Origin: Nitratireductor aestuarii
Lineage (GTDB): Bacteria > Pseudomonadota > Alphaproteobacteria > Rhizobiales > Rhizobiaceae
Direction of reading: 5' to 3'
Length of the DNA: 64,000 nucleotides
NCBI RefSeq assembly: GCF_014641695.1
Contig: NZ_BMIF01000012.1
Location: forward strand, 56,875-120,874
How positions within the stretch are numbered: position 1 is the stretch's first letter; every line of letters begins with the position of its first letter. Of this stretch, positions 37,956 through 46,359 are shown piece after piece. The notes below the pieces were generated by a model, which searched no databases, was not told where the DNA came from, and saw nothing but the letters and a program-made list of their open reading frames with translations. A program made the position numbers and the translations under genes.

Positions 37956-38810
37956 TCACGACACGAGTGGTGACTGGGTCAACGGCGTTGGGCGCGGGGG
38001 AGTGCCTTCCGCTGCGCTTTGCATGTCCGCAGCGCGCAACTCGGACTCGAACCTTGGGAGTGAGCGCTGGATCTCCTCGACGGCGGACAGAAGGTCATCC
38101 CGGTACATTTCGATCGCCTTGGCGAGGCTCATGGCTGACTTGAAATAGATGAGGGTCAGACAAGCCATGATCCTGTCGCCATGGCGTATCACGGCCGAAA
38201 GACTGGCTGTCTCTGCGCGAAATCCATTGTAGCGATAGCCCACGCCAAGTTCCCGGCACTTCGCCATGACTTCGTGGAGCGGCCCGTCAGCCGTCATCAG
38301 GGGGTTCATGCCCGTCTTTGTTTCCAGCGCCTGCAGGATCTGGTCTCTCTCGCAGTCACTGGTGAAGCTGAGATAAGCGCGTCCGCCCGCCGTATCGAGG
38401 ATCGGGAGGTGGAGCCCAACCATGCCGTGATTGACGGAATAGGGGCTGAAGTCGTGCGTGGATTCGCGGATAACCATACTGTCATTGTTGAAGGTCACCA
38501 GATCCAGTGGCCACAGAATACGCCGTCCCAGGCTCACCATTTGCGGAACCGCAGCCTGAACGATCCAGTCGGCCTGACGGAATCCGGAGCTCAGGGATTT
38601 CGCGTGCAGCTTGACCCTCCAGAGACCACTCGAGCGATCCTGGGCGACAAAGCCCAACTCCTCCAATGTTTCGAGGATACGGTAGACTGTGGGCCGCGGC
38701 ATGCGCGCAATCTGGGCGATCTCGGAGGCCTTGATCCCGACCTTCTGATTGACAACCTGAAGGACCAGAAGACCTTTCTTCAGGGAATTGATCTGATTGT
38801 CCCTGGCCAT
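37956..38810 (-). CDS. IclR-family transcriptional regulator 3, MhpR-like
   Basis: 284 residues: HTH in about 8-70 (NSLKKGLLVLQVVNQKVGIKASEIAQIARMPRPTVYRIL), then an effector domain ending in a Pro/Thr-rich tail. The HTH and the NDSMVIRESTHDFSPYSVN stretch resemble MhpR, the activator of hydroxyphenylpropionate meta-cleavage genes in E. coli. RBS GGAGGAGC. Divergent from the DctQ TRAP gene; a 17-bp near-palindrome (38824-38840) lies between them and recurs before dctP. Confidence 0.88.
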   Translation of the reverse strand: MARDNQINSLKKGLLVLQVVNQKVGIKASEIAQIARMPRPTVYRILETLEELGFVAQDRSSGLWRVKLHAKSLSSGFRQADWIVQAAVPQMVSLGRRILWPLDLVTFNNDSMVIRESTHDFSPYSVNHGMVGLHLPILDTAGGRAYLSFTSDCERDQILQALETKTGMNPLMTADGPLHEVMAKCRELGVGYRYNGFRAETASLSAVIRHGDRIMACLTLIYFKSAMSLAKAIEMYRDDLLSAVEEIQRSLPRFESELRAADMQSAAEGTPPRPTPLTQSPLVS

Positions 38811-38823
38811 CGAGCTCCTCCGT

Positions 38824-38840
38824 TGTCCGCAATGCGGTCA
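38824..38840. promoter_or_regulatory. IclR-type operator TGTCCGCAATGCGGTCA, site 1
   Basis: 17-bp near-palindrome (arms TGTCCGCA and TGCGGTCA, one mismatch) centred between the MhpR-like regulator and the divergent TRAP operon. It matches the site at 40804-40820 at 15 of 17 positions. IclR regulators typically bind pseudo-palindromes with GTTCGC/GCGAAC-like arms (established). Best read as the binding site of the adjacent regulator. Confidence 0.68.
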
Positions 38841-38927
38841 CTTTCCCGGGCGGATATTGCACGGCGTCCAGACCCCTGTAAAGTTTGCCGTGGGTGGAGG
38901 ACTGCAACTCCACGAGGGAGGAGTTTC

Positions 38928-39461
38928 ATGCAAAAGATTCGCCGGTGGACCGTGTCCGCCGCCCGATTGTTTGCGCTTATCGGATTTTGCGGATTGTTCG
39001 TGCTTGCGGTGATGACCGGAGCCGACGTCTTCCTCCGATGGCTCTTCAACAGCCCGATCGCAGGCGTCACCGACGTCAGCGCCATCGTCATGGCGGCAGT
39101 GATCGCCGCGTGTATTCCAGCGAACCTGTCCCTGAGGCAAAATCTCAAGGTCGAGATCCTTGGAGGCATGCTGCCCGCTCGAGGCACCCGGTTCCTCGAC
39201 ACTCTGGCGAGTATCCTGACGCTTGTCTTCGTCGTGATCGTCGCCTGGCAGATGGTGCTTTACGCGCAAAGCATGCGCGTCTCAGGCGAACGGACATGGG
39301 TTCTCGCGCTGCCGGTTTGGCCGTGGTGGACATTTGCGAGCGTCATGCTGATCTTCGGCGCCCTCGCACAGCTGATCGTCACCCTCACTGACCTTCAGGC
39401 CCTTCTCTGGCCTCAGACCGTCGACGAGCAGCCGGTCAACGACGACCCCTCGCTGATCTAA
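38928..39461 (+). CDS. TRAP transporter small permease (DctQ-like)
   Basis: 177-residue membrane protein with four hydrophobic helices (about 10-30, 45-65, 85-110, 125-145), the DctQ layout. The start at 38928 follows GGGAGGAG. It starts the DctQ-DctM-DctP operon in the order Q, M, P with a 101-bp gap before dctP. With DctM it makes the Na+-coupled channel for an organic acid. Confidence 0.92.
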   Translation: MQKIRRWTVSAARLFALIGFCGLFVLAVMTGADVFLRWLFNSPIAGVTDVSAIVMAAVIAACIPANLSLRQNLKVEILGGMLPARGTRFLDTLASILTLVFVVIVAWQMVLYAQSMRVSGERTWVLALPVWPWWTFASVMLIFGALAQLIVTLTDLQALLWPQTVDEQPVNDDPSLI

Positions 39462-39481
39462 TCCTCCGGAATGGAAATACC

Positions 39482-40783
39482 ATGGATCTGCTGACACTTG
39501 CGCTTGTCGGAACAGTCGTCATGCTGGGGCTTATCGCGCTCCACGTCCCGATCGGCGTGGCAATGGCCTTGTGCGGAATGGTGGGCTTTGCCCAGATTGC
39601 CGGATGGGGTCCGGCCCTGTCGCTCATGGCCAGCGAACCGGCGTCCACGATGGCCAACCTGGATCTCGCCGTCGTCCCGCTGTTCATGCTGATGGGCAGC
39701 CTTGCCTCTGTCGGCGGGCTCGCCACCGACATCTACGACATGGCATCGAAGCTGGTCGGCCGCAGCCGAGGCGGGCTTGCCACGACGACAGTCATCGCCA
39801 GCGGTGGTTTTGGCGCGGTCTGCGGATCAGGTGTGGCGACGACGGCAACCTTCGGACGGGTGGCCCTGCCGGAAATGATGCGGCGCGGCTACTCTCCGGC
39901 CATTGCGGCGGGCTCCGTGGCGGCGGGCGGCACACTGGGCATCATCGTCCCGCCGTCGAGCATCATGATCCTCTATTGTGTCCTGACGGAAGAGTCGGTG
40001 CTCACACTCTTCACGGCGTCCATCGTCCCCGCCATTCTGACAGTCATCTCTTACATCGTCGCCATCCGCCTCACAGTCTGGTTGAAGCCAGATCTCGCGC
40101 CTCACGGCGAAGCAGTTGCGTTGAGCGAGCGGCTGAAGGGCATCGCTGCCGGCTGGCGGCCGGTGCTGCTGGCTGTGGCCGTGCTCGGCGGCATCTACAG
40201 CGGCGTGTTCACGGTGAACGAAGCTGCTGCCGTAGGCGTGTTGCTGGCGTTCCTGTTCGCCCTCTTTCGCGGCGCCCTGACGGTGCGCAACTTCCTGGGC
40301 GCGCTTGCAGAGGCCAGTGCATCGACGGCGATGATCTACATCATGATCTTTGGCGCCACCGTGTTCTCGTATTTCATCGCGGTCACCGGAGGCGCAACTT
40401 TTCTGGTGGGGGCGATCGGCAGCCTCGACGTGCCGCCGCCGCTGATCATCTTCGCTTTCATCATAGTCTACATCATTCTGGGGGCGTTCTTCGATGAAGT
40501 CGCGTCCCTGGTGATCACGCTGCCATTCGTGCTGCCTGTCATCTTGCACTTTGGCTACGACCCTATCTGGTGGGGCGTGATCAACGTGATGGTCATCGGC
40601 ATCGGCATGCTGATGCCGCCCATCGGCATCAATGTGATGCTGCTCAATTCAATGTATCCGGAGGTGAAACTGGGGACGATCTATCGCGGTGTGATGCCGT
40701 TCGTCTACGCCGACCTGGTCCGTCTGGTGATCCTGGTTCTGTTCCCGTCGCTCACCCTCTGGCTTCCGTCAGTGATGCGCTAG
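39482..40783 (+). CDS. TRAP transporter large permease (DctM-like)
   Basis: 433 residues, about 12 helices; family motifs GSLASVGGLATDIYDMASKLVG near 75-95, GSGVATTATFGRVALPEM and GGTLGIIVPPSSIMILYCVLTEESV near 155-180, and MLMPPIGINVMLLNS near 375. Separated from dctQ by 20 bp. Weak GGAAT RBS, consistent with coupling to the upstream gene. Confidence 0.94.
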   Translation: MDLLTLALVGTVVMLGLIALHVPIGVAMALCGMVGFAQIAGWGPALSLMASEPASTMANLDLAVVPLFMLMGSLASVGGLATDIYDMASKLVGRSRGGLATTTVIASGGFGAVCGSGVATTATFGRVALPEMMRRGYSPAIAAGSVAAGGTLGIIVPPSSIMILYCVLTEESVLTLFTASIVPAILTVISYIVAIRLTVWLKPDLAPHGEAVALSERLKGIAAGWRPVLLAVAVLGGIYSGVFTVNEAAAVGVLLAFLFALFRGALTVRNFLGALAEASASTAMIYIMIFGATVFSYFIAVTGGATFLVGAIGSLDVPPPLIIFAFIIVYIILGAFFDEVASLVITLPFVLPVILHFGYDPIWWGVINVMVIGIGMLMPPIGINVMLLNSMYPEVKLGTIYRGVMPFVYADLVRLVILVLFPSLTLWLPSVMR

Positions 40784-40803
40784 AGCCTTACGAAGAAAAA
40801 TGA

Positions 40804-40820
40804 TGTCCGCAATGCGAACA
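40804..40820. promoter_or_regulatory. IclR-type operator TGTCCGCAATGCGAACA, site 2
   Basis: Near-perfect palindrome with the same left arm as site 1, placed 65 bp before the dctP ATG. It suggests a second promoter under the MhpR-like regulator that drives dctP and the aromatic genes behind it. Confidence 0.68.
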
Positions 40821-40884
40821 GCAACGAGTTTCGAGCAGCCGGGCAGGGCACTTGATTGTAAAGTTTGATTATTGGGAGGTAGTC

Positions 40885-41889
40885 ATGAAAAAGTTACTCG
40901 CGTTTGGTGCTGTTCTTGCTTCGCTATGGAGCGGAACAACCTTTGCTGAAACACTGCGCTTTTCAAGCTTCGAGCCGCCGCAGGCATATGTAACGTCGAA
41001 CATACTGACGCCATGGGCCGAAAAGGTAGCCGCCGCTTCGAAGGGAACTCTGGAAATCCAGATGTTTGCCGGCGGCACCCTGGGCCGCAACCCAGCACAG
41101 CAGCTGAAGCTTGTCGAAGACGGCGTGGCTGATATCGCCTGGGTCATCCCGGGATACACCCCGGGCCGTTTCGACGAGGGCACCGTCGCTGAGCTGCCTT
41201 TCATGGTTACCGAGTCTCACAAGGGCTCCCTTGCTATGTGGAAGATGGTTGCGGATGGACATTTCAAGGGCGACTACGAGAAGTTCAAGCTGCTCTGCGT
41301 GTGCGTTTCCATCCCCGCCTTCATTGGCGCCACGAAGGAAATCAAAGAGCCGAAGGATATGTCCGGTCTGAAGATGCGTGCGCCGGGACCGACCCAGCTT
41401 GCCGTTCTCGAGGCCCTGGGTGCGGTACCCATTGGCGGCATCACCGCAGCGACCCTGGCCGAGAGCATCAGCCGCGGCCTCATCAGCGGCTCGCTGATCG
41501 AATGGGTTGCATCGGAAACTTTCAGCGCGGACCAGGTCCTGACCCACTACAACACGGCCGCTCTTGGTGCGACACCGATGCTCGTGCTGATGAACAAGGC
41601 CCGCTACGAAGCGCTGCCCGCTGAAGCCCGCGAAGCGATCGACCAGTATTCAGGGGAGGCATTCTCCGACTACTTCGGCCAGGAATTCGATCGGTATGCT
41701 GCGTCCACGCGCGAGCGGATCGTCGAGAAGCACAAGCCGCAGGTGATCGACCCTGACGAGGCCGCGGTCGAGTCCTGGAAGGCTGCGCTCGTGCCGGCAA
41801 CGGAGAAGTGGATTGCGGCGCGCGAAAACGGCCAGGCCATCTACGACGCCTTCGGCAATGCGCTGCAGGCCGTTAGCGGAGCCGAGTAA
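40885..41889 (+). CDS. TRAP transporter substrate-binding protein (DctP-like)
   Basis: 334 residues; signal peptide MKKLLAFGAVLASLWSGTTF cut near FA/ET. Mature part has the DctP-type GTLEIQMFAGGTLGRNPAQQLKLVEDGVADIAW and a GLKMRAPGPTQ segment with the conserved Arg that salt-bridges a ligand carboxylate. Thus the cargo is an organic acid, in context an aromatic carboxylate (inference). Start at 40885 follows GGGAGG. 32 bp separate it from the dioxygenase gene. Confidence 0.93.
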   Translation: MKKLLAFGAVLASLWSGTTFAETLRFSSFEPPQAYVTSNILTPWAEKVAAASKGTLEIQMFAGGTLGRNPAQQLKLVEDGVADIAWVIPGYTPGRFDEGTVAELPFMVTESHKGSLAMWKMVADGHFKGDYEKFKLLCVCVSIPAFIGATKEIKEPKDMSGLKMRAPGPTQLAVLEALGAVPIGGITAATLAESISRGLISGSLIEWVASETFSADQVLTHYNTAALGATPMLVLMNKARYEALPAEAREAIDQYSGEAFSDYFGQEFDRYAASTRERIVEKHKPQVIDPDEAAVESWKAALVPATEKWIAARENGQAIYDAFGNALQAVSGAE

Positions 41890-41921
41890 CCTCCGGGAAA
41901 ACCTTCATAAGGACGCTGCAC

Positions 41922-42896
41922 ATGTCTATCAGTGCATTGGGCTATATCGGAATTCGGTCCACAAGGACGGAAGACTGGGGTCAATTTGCAACGGGCATCC
42001 TGGGGATGCAGCAGGTCGACAAGGGAGGCTCTGTCAGAGCCTTCCGCATGGACGACCGGAAGCAACGGCTGGTGGTCACTGGTGCAGGTCCTGAGGGTTT
42101 GGATTTCCTCGGCTGGGAAGTCGAATCCCTTGAAGCCCTGGATGCGATGGCGTCACGGTTGGAGAATGCTGGCATTGCCGTGAAGCTCGAAGGCTCTGCA
42201 TTGGCCGACGAGCGTCATGTCAGCAGATTGATCAGCTTCTTCGACCCTGACGGCAACTACATCGAACTTTTCAGCGGACCTCACGTCGCTGAGGAACCGT
42301 TCCAGCCCTCCCGTCCGATCTCGGGTTTTCGTACCGGACCGATGGGAATGGGACATGCGGTGCTGCACACCGAGAACGTCGATCGACTGCTGTGGTTTTA
42401 CCGGGACCTGCTCGGGTTCCGCGTCTCCGACTACGGACTGAAGCCCTATCCACTCTACTTCTTCCATGTGAACCAGCGGCACCACAGCTTCGCGATCGTG
42501 GGTTCTGGCCGCCGGGGCCTGCACCATTTCATGGTGGAGTTGCTCTCTCTGGACGACGTTGGGCAGGGCTACGATCTCGCGCTCGAAGACAAGGGTCGAG
42601 TGGCCTATACGCTTGGGCGGCACGCCAACGACCCGATCATGAGCTTCTACTCGAACACCCCGTCAGGCTTCTTCGTGGAGTATGGCTGGGGTTCACCCCC
42701 CATCGATCCCGATACCTGGGTCCCGCATGAAACAAGCGATGGGCCCAGTCTCTGGGGGCACGATCGTCTGTACCTGGCCGAGGATGACCCCACCCGACGC
42801 CGCTTGAGAGAAATGGCGCTCGATACCGGGCGCCGCGGACGGCGTGCTCCCAACCCCAATTGTGCATGGCTGGACAGCGTCATCAATCATGAGTGA
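41922..42896 (+). CDS. Type I extradiol ring-cleavage dioxygenase (BphC-like, VOC fold)
   Basis: 324 residues with two VOC modules. Fe(II) ligands are in the C-terminal one: His145 (MGMGHAVLH), His201 or 202 (LHHFMVEL) and Glu253 (FFVEYGW), at positions close to His146/His210/Glu260 of BphC. It cleaves a catechol next to its hydroxyls. Length and layout fit 2,3-dihydroxybiphenyl-type enzymes that act on substituted or bicyclic catechols. Directly followed by an FAH-family gene that could process the ring-fission product. Weak SD (AAGGACG). Confidence 0.92.
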   Translation: MSISALGYIGIRSTRTEDWGQFATGILGMQQVDKGGSVRAFRMDDRKQRLVVTGAGPEGLDFLGWEVESLEALDAMASRLENAGIAVKLEGSALADERHVSRLISFFDPDGNYIELFSGPHVAEEPFQPSRPISGFRTGPMGMGHAVLHTENVDRLLWFYRDLLGFRVSDYGLKPYPLYFFHVNQRHHSFAIVGSGRRGLHHFMVELLSLDDVGQGYDLALEDKGRVAYTLGRHANDPIMSFYSNTPSGFFVEYGWGSPPIDPDTWVPHETSDGPSLWGHDRLYLAEDDPTRRRLREMALDTGRRGRRAPNPNCAWLDSVINHE

Positions 42897-42932
42897 CGCG
42901 ACCATCAACTCAGAATTTGCAAGGCATAAGCA

Positions 42933-43784
42933 ATGAAGCTCGCATCCTATCTGCTCGCCGATGGTTCGCCGTCATATGGCATCGTCAACGATGCCGGCAT
43001 CGCCGACGCGGGAGCAGCGCTCCGCGGCAAATATTCGACCCTTCGGGCCGTGCTTGCAGCCGATGCCCTGGCGGAACTGACAGAGGCCGCAAGCAGCGCT
43101 TCTCCGCTGGATCCAGCAACGGTTCGGTATCTTTCGCCGATCACGGATCCGGACAAGATCATCTGCATCGGCCTCAACTACATGGGTCACATCATTGAGA
43201 CGGGCAAGGAAAAGCCGTCCTATCCTTCGATCTTCACGCGCTATCCCTCATCGATCGTCGGGCAGAATGAAGCGCTGATCTGCCCGAAGGTATCCAGCTG
43301 GTTCGACTATGAAGGCGAACTGGCGGTCGTCATCGGCAAGGCTGGACGGTCGATCTCGGAACAGGACGCCTTCAAGCACGTCGCGGGCTACTGCTGCTTC
43401 AACGACGGCTCGATCCGCGACTACCAGCGTCATACGACGCAGTTCTGGGCAGGCAAGAATTTTGACCGGTCGGGTTCGATGGGACCTTATCTGGTGACTG
43501 CCGACGAAGTCGGCGACCCCGATGCCCTGACACTCATCACGCGGCTCAATGGCGAGGAAGTCCAGAGCACCTCGACGGGCGACCTGGCGTTCAAGATCCC
43601 GGAGATCATCGCGTATCTTTCCATCGTCACCGAACTGCTGCCGGGCGATGTCATTGCGACCGGCACGCCGAGCGGCGTGGGGCTGTTCCGCGAGCCGAAG
43701 CTTTTCATGAAAGACGGCGACACCGTTGAAGTGGAAATCACCGGCCTCGGGACGTTGCGCAATCCGGTTCGAGCTGAGGCCTAG
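42933..43784 (+). CDS. Fumarylacetoacetate hydrolase-family protein
   Basis: 283 residues. The FAH active-site metal ligands are visible: Glu127 and Glu129 (WFDYEGELAVVIGK) and Asp158 (FNDGSIRD), with the oxyanion/His region GLNYMGHIIETGK near 80-92. Enzymes of this family hydrolyse C-C bonds, decarboxylate 4-oxalocrotonate or hydrate 2-hydroxypentadienoates. Placed between an extradiol dioxygenase and flavin hydroxylases, it most likely processes the ring-opened product. Its stop overlaps the start of an intergenic repeat. Confidence 0.92.
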   Translation: MKLASYLLADGSPSYGIVNDAGIADAGAALRGKYSTLRAVLAADALAELTEAASSASPLDPATVRYLSPITDPDKIICIGLNYMGHIIETGKEKPSYPSIFTRYPSSIVGQNEALICPKVSSWFDYEGELAVVIGKAGRSISEQDAFKHVAGYCCFNDGSIRDYQRHTTQFWAGKNFDRSGSMGPYLVTADEVGDPDALTLITRLNGEEVQSTSTGDLAFKIPEIIAYLSIVTELLPGDVIATGTPSGVGLFREPKLFMKDGDTVEVEITGLGTLRNPVRAEA

Positions 43785-43845
43785 AGCGGTTCGAGGAAAA
43801 GTGGGAACCGGTTTTCCGTCCGGAACCGCGAGAAAACAAAGAGTT
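43784..43845 (+). repeat. Intergenic palindromic repeat, copy 2 with tail
   Basis: Begins at the last base of the FAH stop codon: GAGCGGTTCGAGGAAAAGTG then GGAACCGGTTTTCCGTCCGG, followed by AACCGCGAGAAAACAAAG. The tail recurs, inverted, at 55272-55290, showing the unit is longer than the 45-bp core. Confidence 0.8.
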
Positions 43846-43892
43846 AGAGCGGTTCCAGGAAAAGTGGAAACCGGTTTTCCGCCAGGAACTGC
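43846..43892 (+). repeat. Intergenic palindromic repeat, copy 3
   Basis: Direct tandem copy of the previous unit (AGAGCGGTTCCAGGAAAAGT, then GGAAACCGGTTTTCCGCCAG), without the tail. The ACCGGTTTTCC centre can form a short hairpin. Confidence 0.8.
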
Positions 43893-43969
43893 AATGTTCT
43901 GAGCGGACATGCCCGAGCATTCATCTGAATTTCGCTGACCTCGCCATGGCGGGGAACAGGAGAAGAGTC

Positions 43970-45664
43970 ATGCCTAAATCTCAAGTTGATGTTGCCATTG
44001 TCGGGGCGGGTCCCGTTGGGCTCACCGCGGCAAATCTTCTTGGGGCACTCGGTATTTCATGCACGCTGTTTGAACGTCAACGCACTACGTCCTTCCATCC
44101 CAGAGGACATGTCGTGAATGCCCGCGTGATGGAAATCCTGCGCACACTCGGCCTTGAGGCGGCGGTGAATGCGGCCTCTCTGCCGGTGGAACGCCATGCA
44201 GGCATTGGCTTTGTGGTGAGCCTGGCCGGCGAGGAAATCGGGCATATTCGGACACGTGGAGACCAGGGTCCCGACGAGCGCGAAACCGCAATCAGCCCTG
44301 TATTGAAGCGGTCCTGTCCCCAGGACCGGCTGGAGCCGATCCTTCGGTCAGGGGCGGAGCGCTACAGCTCAGTAGAGCTCAACTTTGAGACCGAGGTCAC
44401 CGCAATCGCGCAGAACCCGGATAGCGTCGAGATCTCCTGGCAGCAGGGCGATACGAAAGGCGTCACCACCGCGAAGTATCTGATTGGCGCGGATGGTCCC
44501 CGCAGCTTCACGCGTGAGGCGGCAGGCATCGAGATGACCGGCGGATCGATGGGGCAGCAGATTGGCGTCTATTTCCACGCCGATCTTTGGCGTTACGTGG
44601 AAGATCGCCCTTACCTTTTGTGGTGGATCTACAATTCCGTCACGACGGGCGTCCTGATCTCGCTCGATGGGCGGGAGCGCTGGACATACAACTTCCCGTA
44701 CCCGGAAGGTGAGGATCGGGCACACTACACCGCCGACCGCTGCCGCGAGATCATTCACGCTGTAATCGGCGCGCCCGACATCCCCGTTGAAATCAAAAGC
44801 ATCATGCCGTGGCGCATGCAGGCGAGAGTAGCCAGCAGGCTGAAGGCCGGCAGGATCTTCATCGCGGGAGATGCAGCTCACCCCTTGCCGCCGACAGGCG
44901 GTCAGGGGATGAACACCGGGATTGCCGACGTCCACAATCTGGTCTGGAAGCTGTCGCTGGTCCTGCGCGGAATTGCTCCGGAGTCTCTTCTGGAGAGCTA
45001 TGATGGCGAACGCTTGCCGGTTGCCACGTTCAACGTTGAGCAAAGCGCCCGCAACGCAAGGAAGATGGCGGACTCCGGCCTGTCGGGCATCCTCGCGCTC
45101 GATCCGGAGGTAAGTTCCGTGATCGACAAGCACGAGGGGGCCGAGGTGCGCCGGCGGCTCGCCGCGGCCATTCCCGCTCAGCGCGCCCATTTCGACTATC
45201 CCGGGCAGACTTTCGGTTACGCCTACAGCTCCGCTGTCGTGGCGCCGGACGGGAGTCCGGAGGTTCCCCTCGAGGTTGATGCCTATACGCCAACCGGGCG
45301 GCCCGGACACCGTGCCCCCCACGTGTGGTTCAGGCAGAACGGCCAGCGCCGGTCGTCGATCGATCTGTTTTCCTATGACAGCTTCACTCTGATGTGCGCC
45401 GACGCCTCTTCTCCGTGGATCGCGACATTCCTGGCTGCCTGCGAGCGGCTCGGCCTGAATGGAAACGTCATCGCTTCGGGACATGACGATCTTGTTGCGG
45501 AGGATCAGAAGTGGACCGAGCTCTACGGCATAGGTCCGGAAGGCGCTGTCCTCGTCAGACCGGATGGCCATGTCTCCTGGCGTTCCGCATCGGCGGGCGA
45601 TGCGGCGGAGGTCGCCGCCGCAATGGTGCACTCGATCGGGGACGTTGGCAAAATGGGACTGTAA
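43970..45664 (+). CDS. FAD-dependent aromatic hydroxylase, MhpA/phenol-hydroxylase type, copy 1
   Basis: 564 residues. FAD motif VAIVGAGPVGLTAANLLG at about 8-25, DG motif LIGADGPRSFTRE near 170, GD motif IFIAGDAAHPLPPTGGQGMNTGIADVHNLVWKL near 295-327, and a C-terminal thioredoxin-like domain (residues about 420-560) usual in this subgroup. Uses NAD(P)H and O2 to hydroxylate a phenol to the catechol that the adjacent extradiol enzyme could cleave. The start at 43970 follows ACAGGAGAAG and skips an upstream in-frame start that lacks a RBS. Confidence 0.9.
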   Translation: MPKSQVDVAIVGAGPVGLTAANLLGALGISCTLFERQRTTSFHPRGHVVNARVMEILRTLGLEAAVNAASLPVERHAGIGFVVSLAGEEIGHIRTRGDQGPDERETAISPVLKRSCPQDRLEPILRSGAERYSSVELNFETEVTAIAQNPDSVEISWQQGDTKGVTTAKYLIGADGPRSFTREAAGIEMTGGSMGQQIGVYFHADLWRYVEDRPYLLWWIYNSVTTGVLISLDGRERWTYNFPYPEGEDRAHYTADRCREIIHAVIGAPDIPVEIKSIMPWRMQARVASRLKAGRIFIAGDAAHPLPPTGGQGMNTGIADVHNLVWKLSLVLRGIAPESLLESYDGERLPVATFNVEQSARNARKMADSGLSGILALDPEVSSVIDKHEGAEVRRRLAAAIPAQRAHFDYPGQTFGYAYSSAVVAPDGSPEVPLEVDAYTPTGRPGHRAPHVWFRQNGQRRSSIDLFSYDSFTLMCADASSPWIATFLAACERLGLNGNVIASGHDDLVAEDQKWTELYGIGPEGAVLVRPDGHVSWRSASAGDAAEVAAAMVHSIGDVGKMGL

Positions 45665-45684
45665 GAGCGGGAGGGAACATCAGA

Positions 45685-46308
45685 ATGTACACTCTTTACT
45701 ATTCGCCAGCTGCCTGTTCGGTGGGCATACATTTCCTCCTGCAGGAAATGGGGGTGCCATACCGGGCTTCCAGAGTGAGCATCAAGGATGGCGAGCAGCT
45801 CTCGCCTGCGTTCGTCAGCAAAAACCCGAAGGCCAAGGTGCCAGTGCTTGAGCGCGAAGACGGTACGGTGATCACGGAGTTCCCGGCGATTGCCTATTGG
45901 TTGTCCAGGACCCATCCAGACCATCACCTGTTGCCCGAGACCATCAAGGGGCAAACGCGTGTCATTGAGATGCTCGAGTTTTCGGTCAGCACCATTCACA
46001 TGCAGGGTTTCAGCCGGATCTTCCGTCCCGCCAAATTCACACCGCGGGAGGAAGATCACCCCGTCGTGCAGCAGACGGGCAGAGACATCGTGCAGAAAGG
46101 CTTCGAGAGGATCTCGGCCAGCATCGGCGAGGGACCATTTGCCTATGGGGATCGCCTGACCATTGCCGACGCGGCCTTGTTCTTCGTGCTTTTCTGGGCA
46201 TGTGAGCGCGTCAAGCTGGAGGTGCCTCAGAACTGCGCAGACTACTTTGCCCGTCTTCGCGCGCTTCCGTCGACGCAACATGTTCTTCAGGTCGAGGGGC
46301 TTGCCTGA
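45685..46308 (+). CDS. Glutathione S-transferase family protein
   Basis: 207 residues: N-terminal thioredoxin-like domain (MYTLYYSPAACSVGIHFLLQEMG; the NPKAKVPVLEREDG cis-Pro loop near 48-61; TEFPAIAYWL) and helical C-domain with the GDRLTIADAALFFVL capping motif. The SPAACS start is typical of the bacterial beta/zeta-like GSTs in degradation operons, where they isomerise maleyl derivatives, dehalogenate or de-ether substrates. Located 20 bp after hydroxylase copy 1. Exact reaction unknown. Confidence 0.88.
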   Translation: MYTLYYSPAACSVGIHFLLQEMGVPYRASRVSIKDGEQLSPAFVSKNPKAKVPVLEREDGTVITEFPAIAYWLSRTHPDHHLLPETIKGQTRVIEMLEFSVSTIHMQGFSRIFRPAKFTPREEDHPVVQQTGRDIVQKGFERISASIGEGPFAYGDRLTIADAALFFVLFWACERVKLEVPQNCADYFARLRALPSTQHVLQVEGLA

Positions 46309-46359
46309 AGGCGACGGTCGCAAGCGGCAACTGATTGACCTAACCGGTTCTAGAGAGCG

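Noticed and set aside
38181..38927. Upstream extension of the dctQ frame
   Set aside because: It runs antisense through the IclR gene; the true start at 38928 has GGGAGGAG and gives a normal DctQ length.
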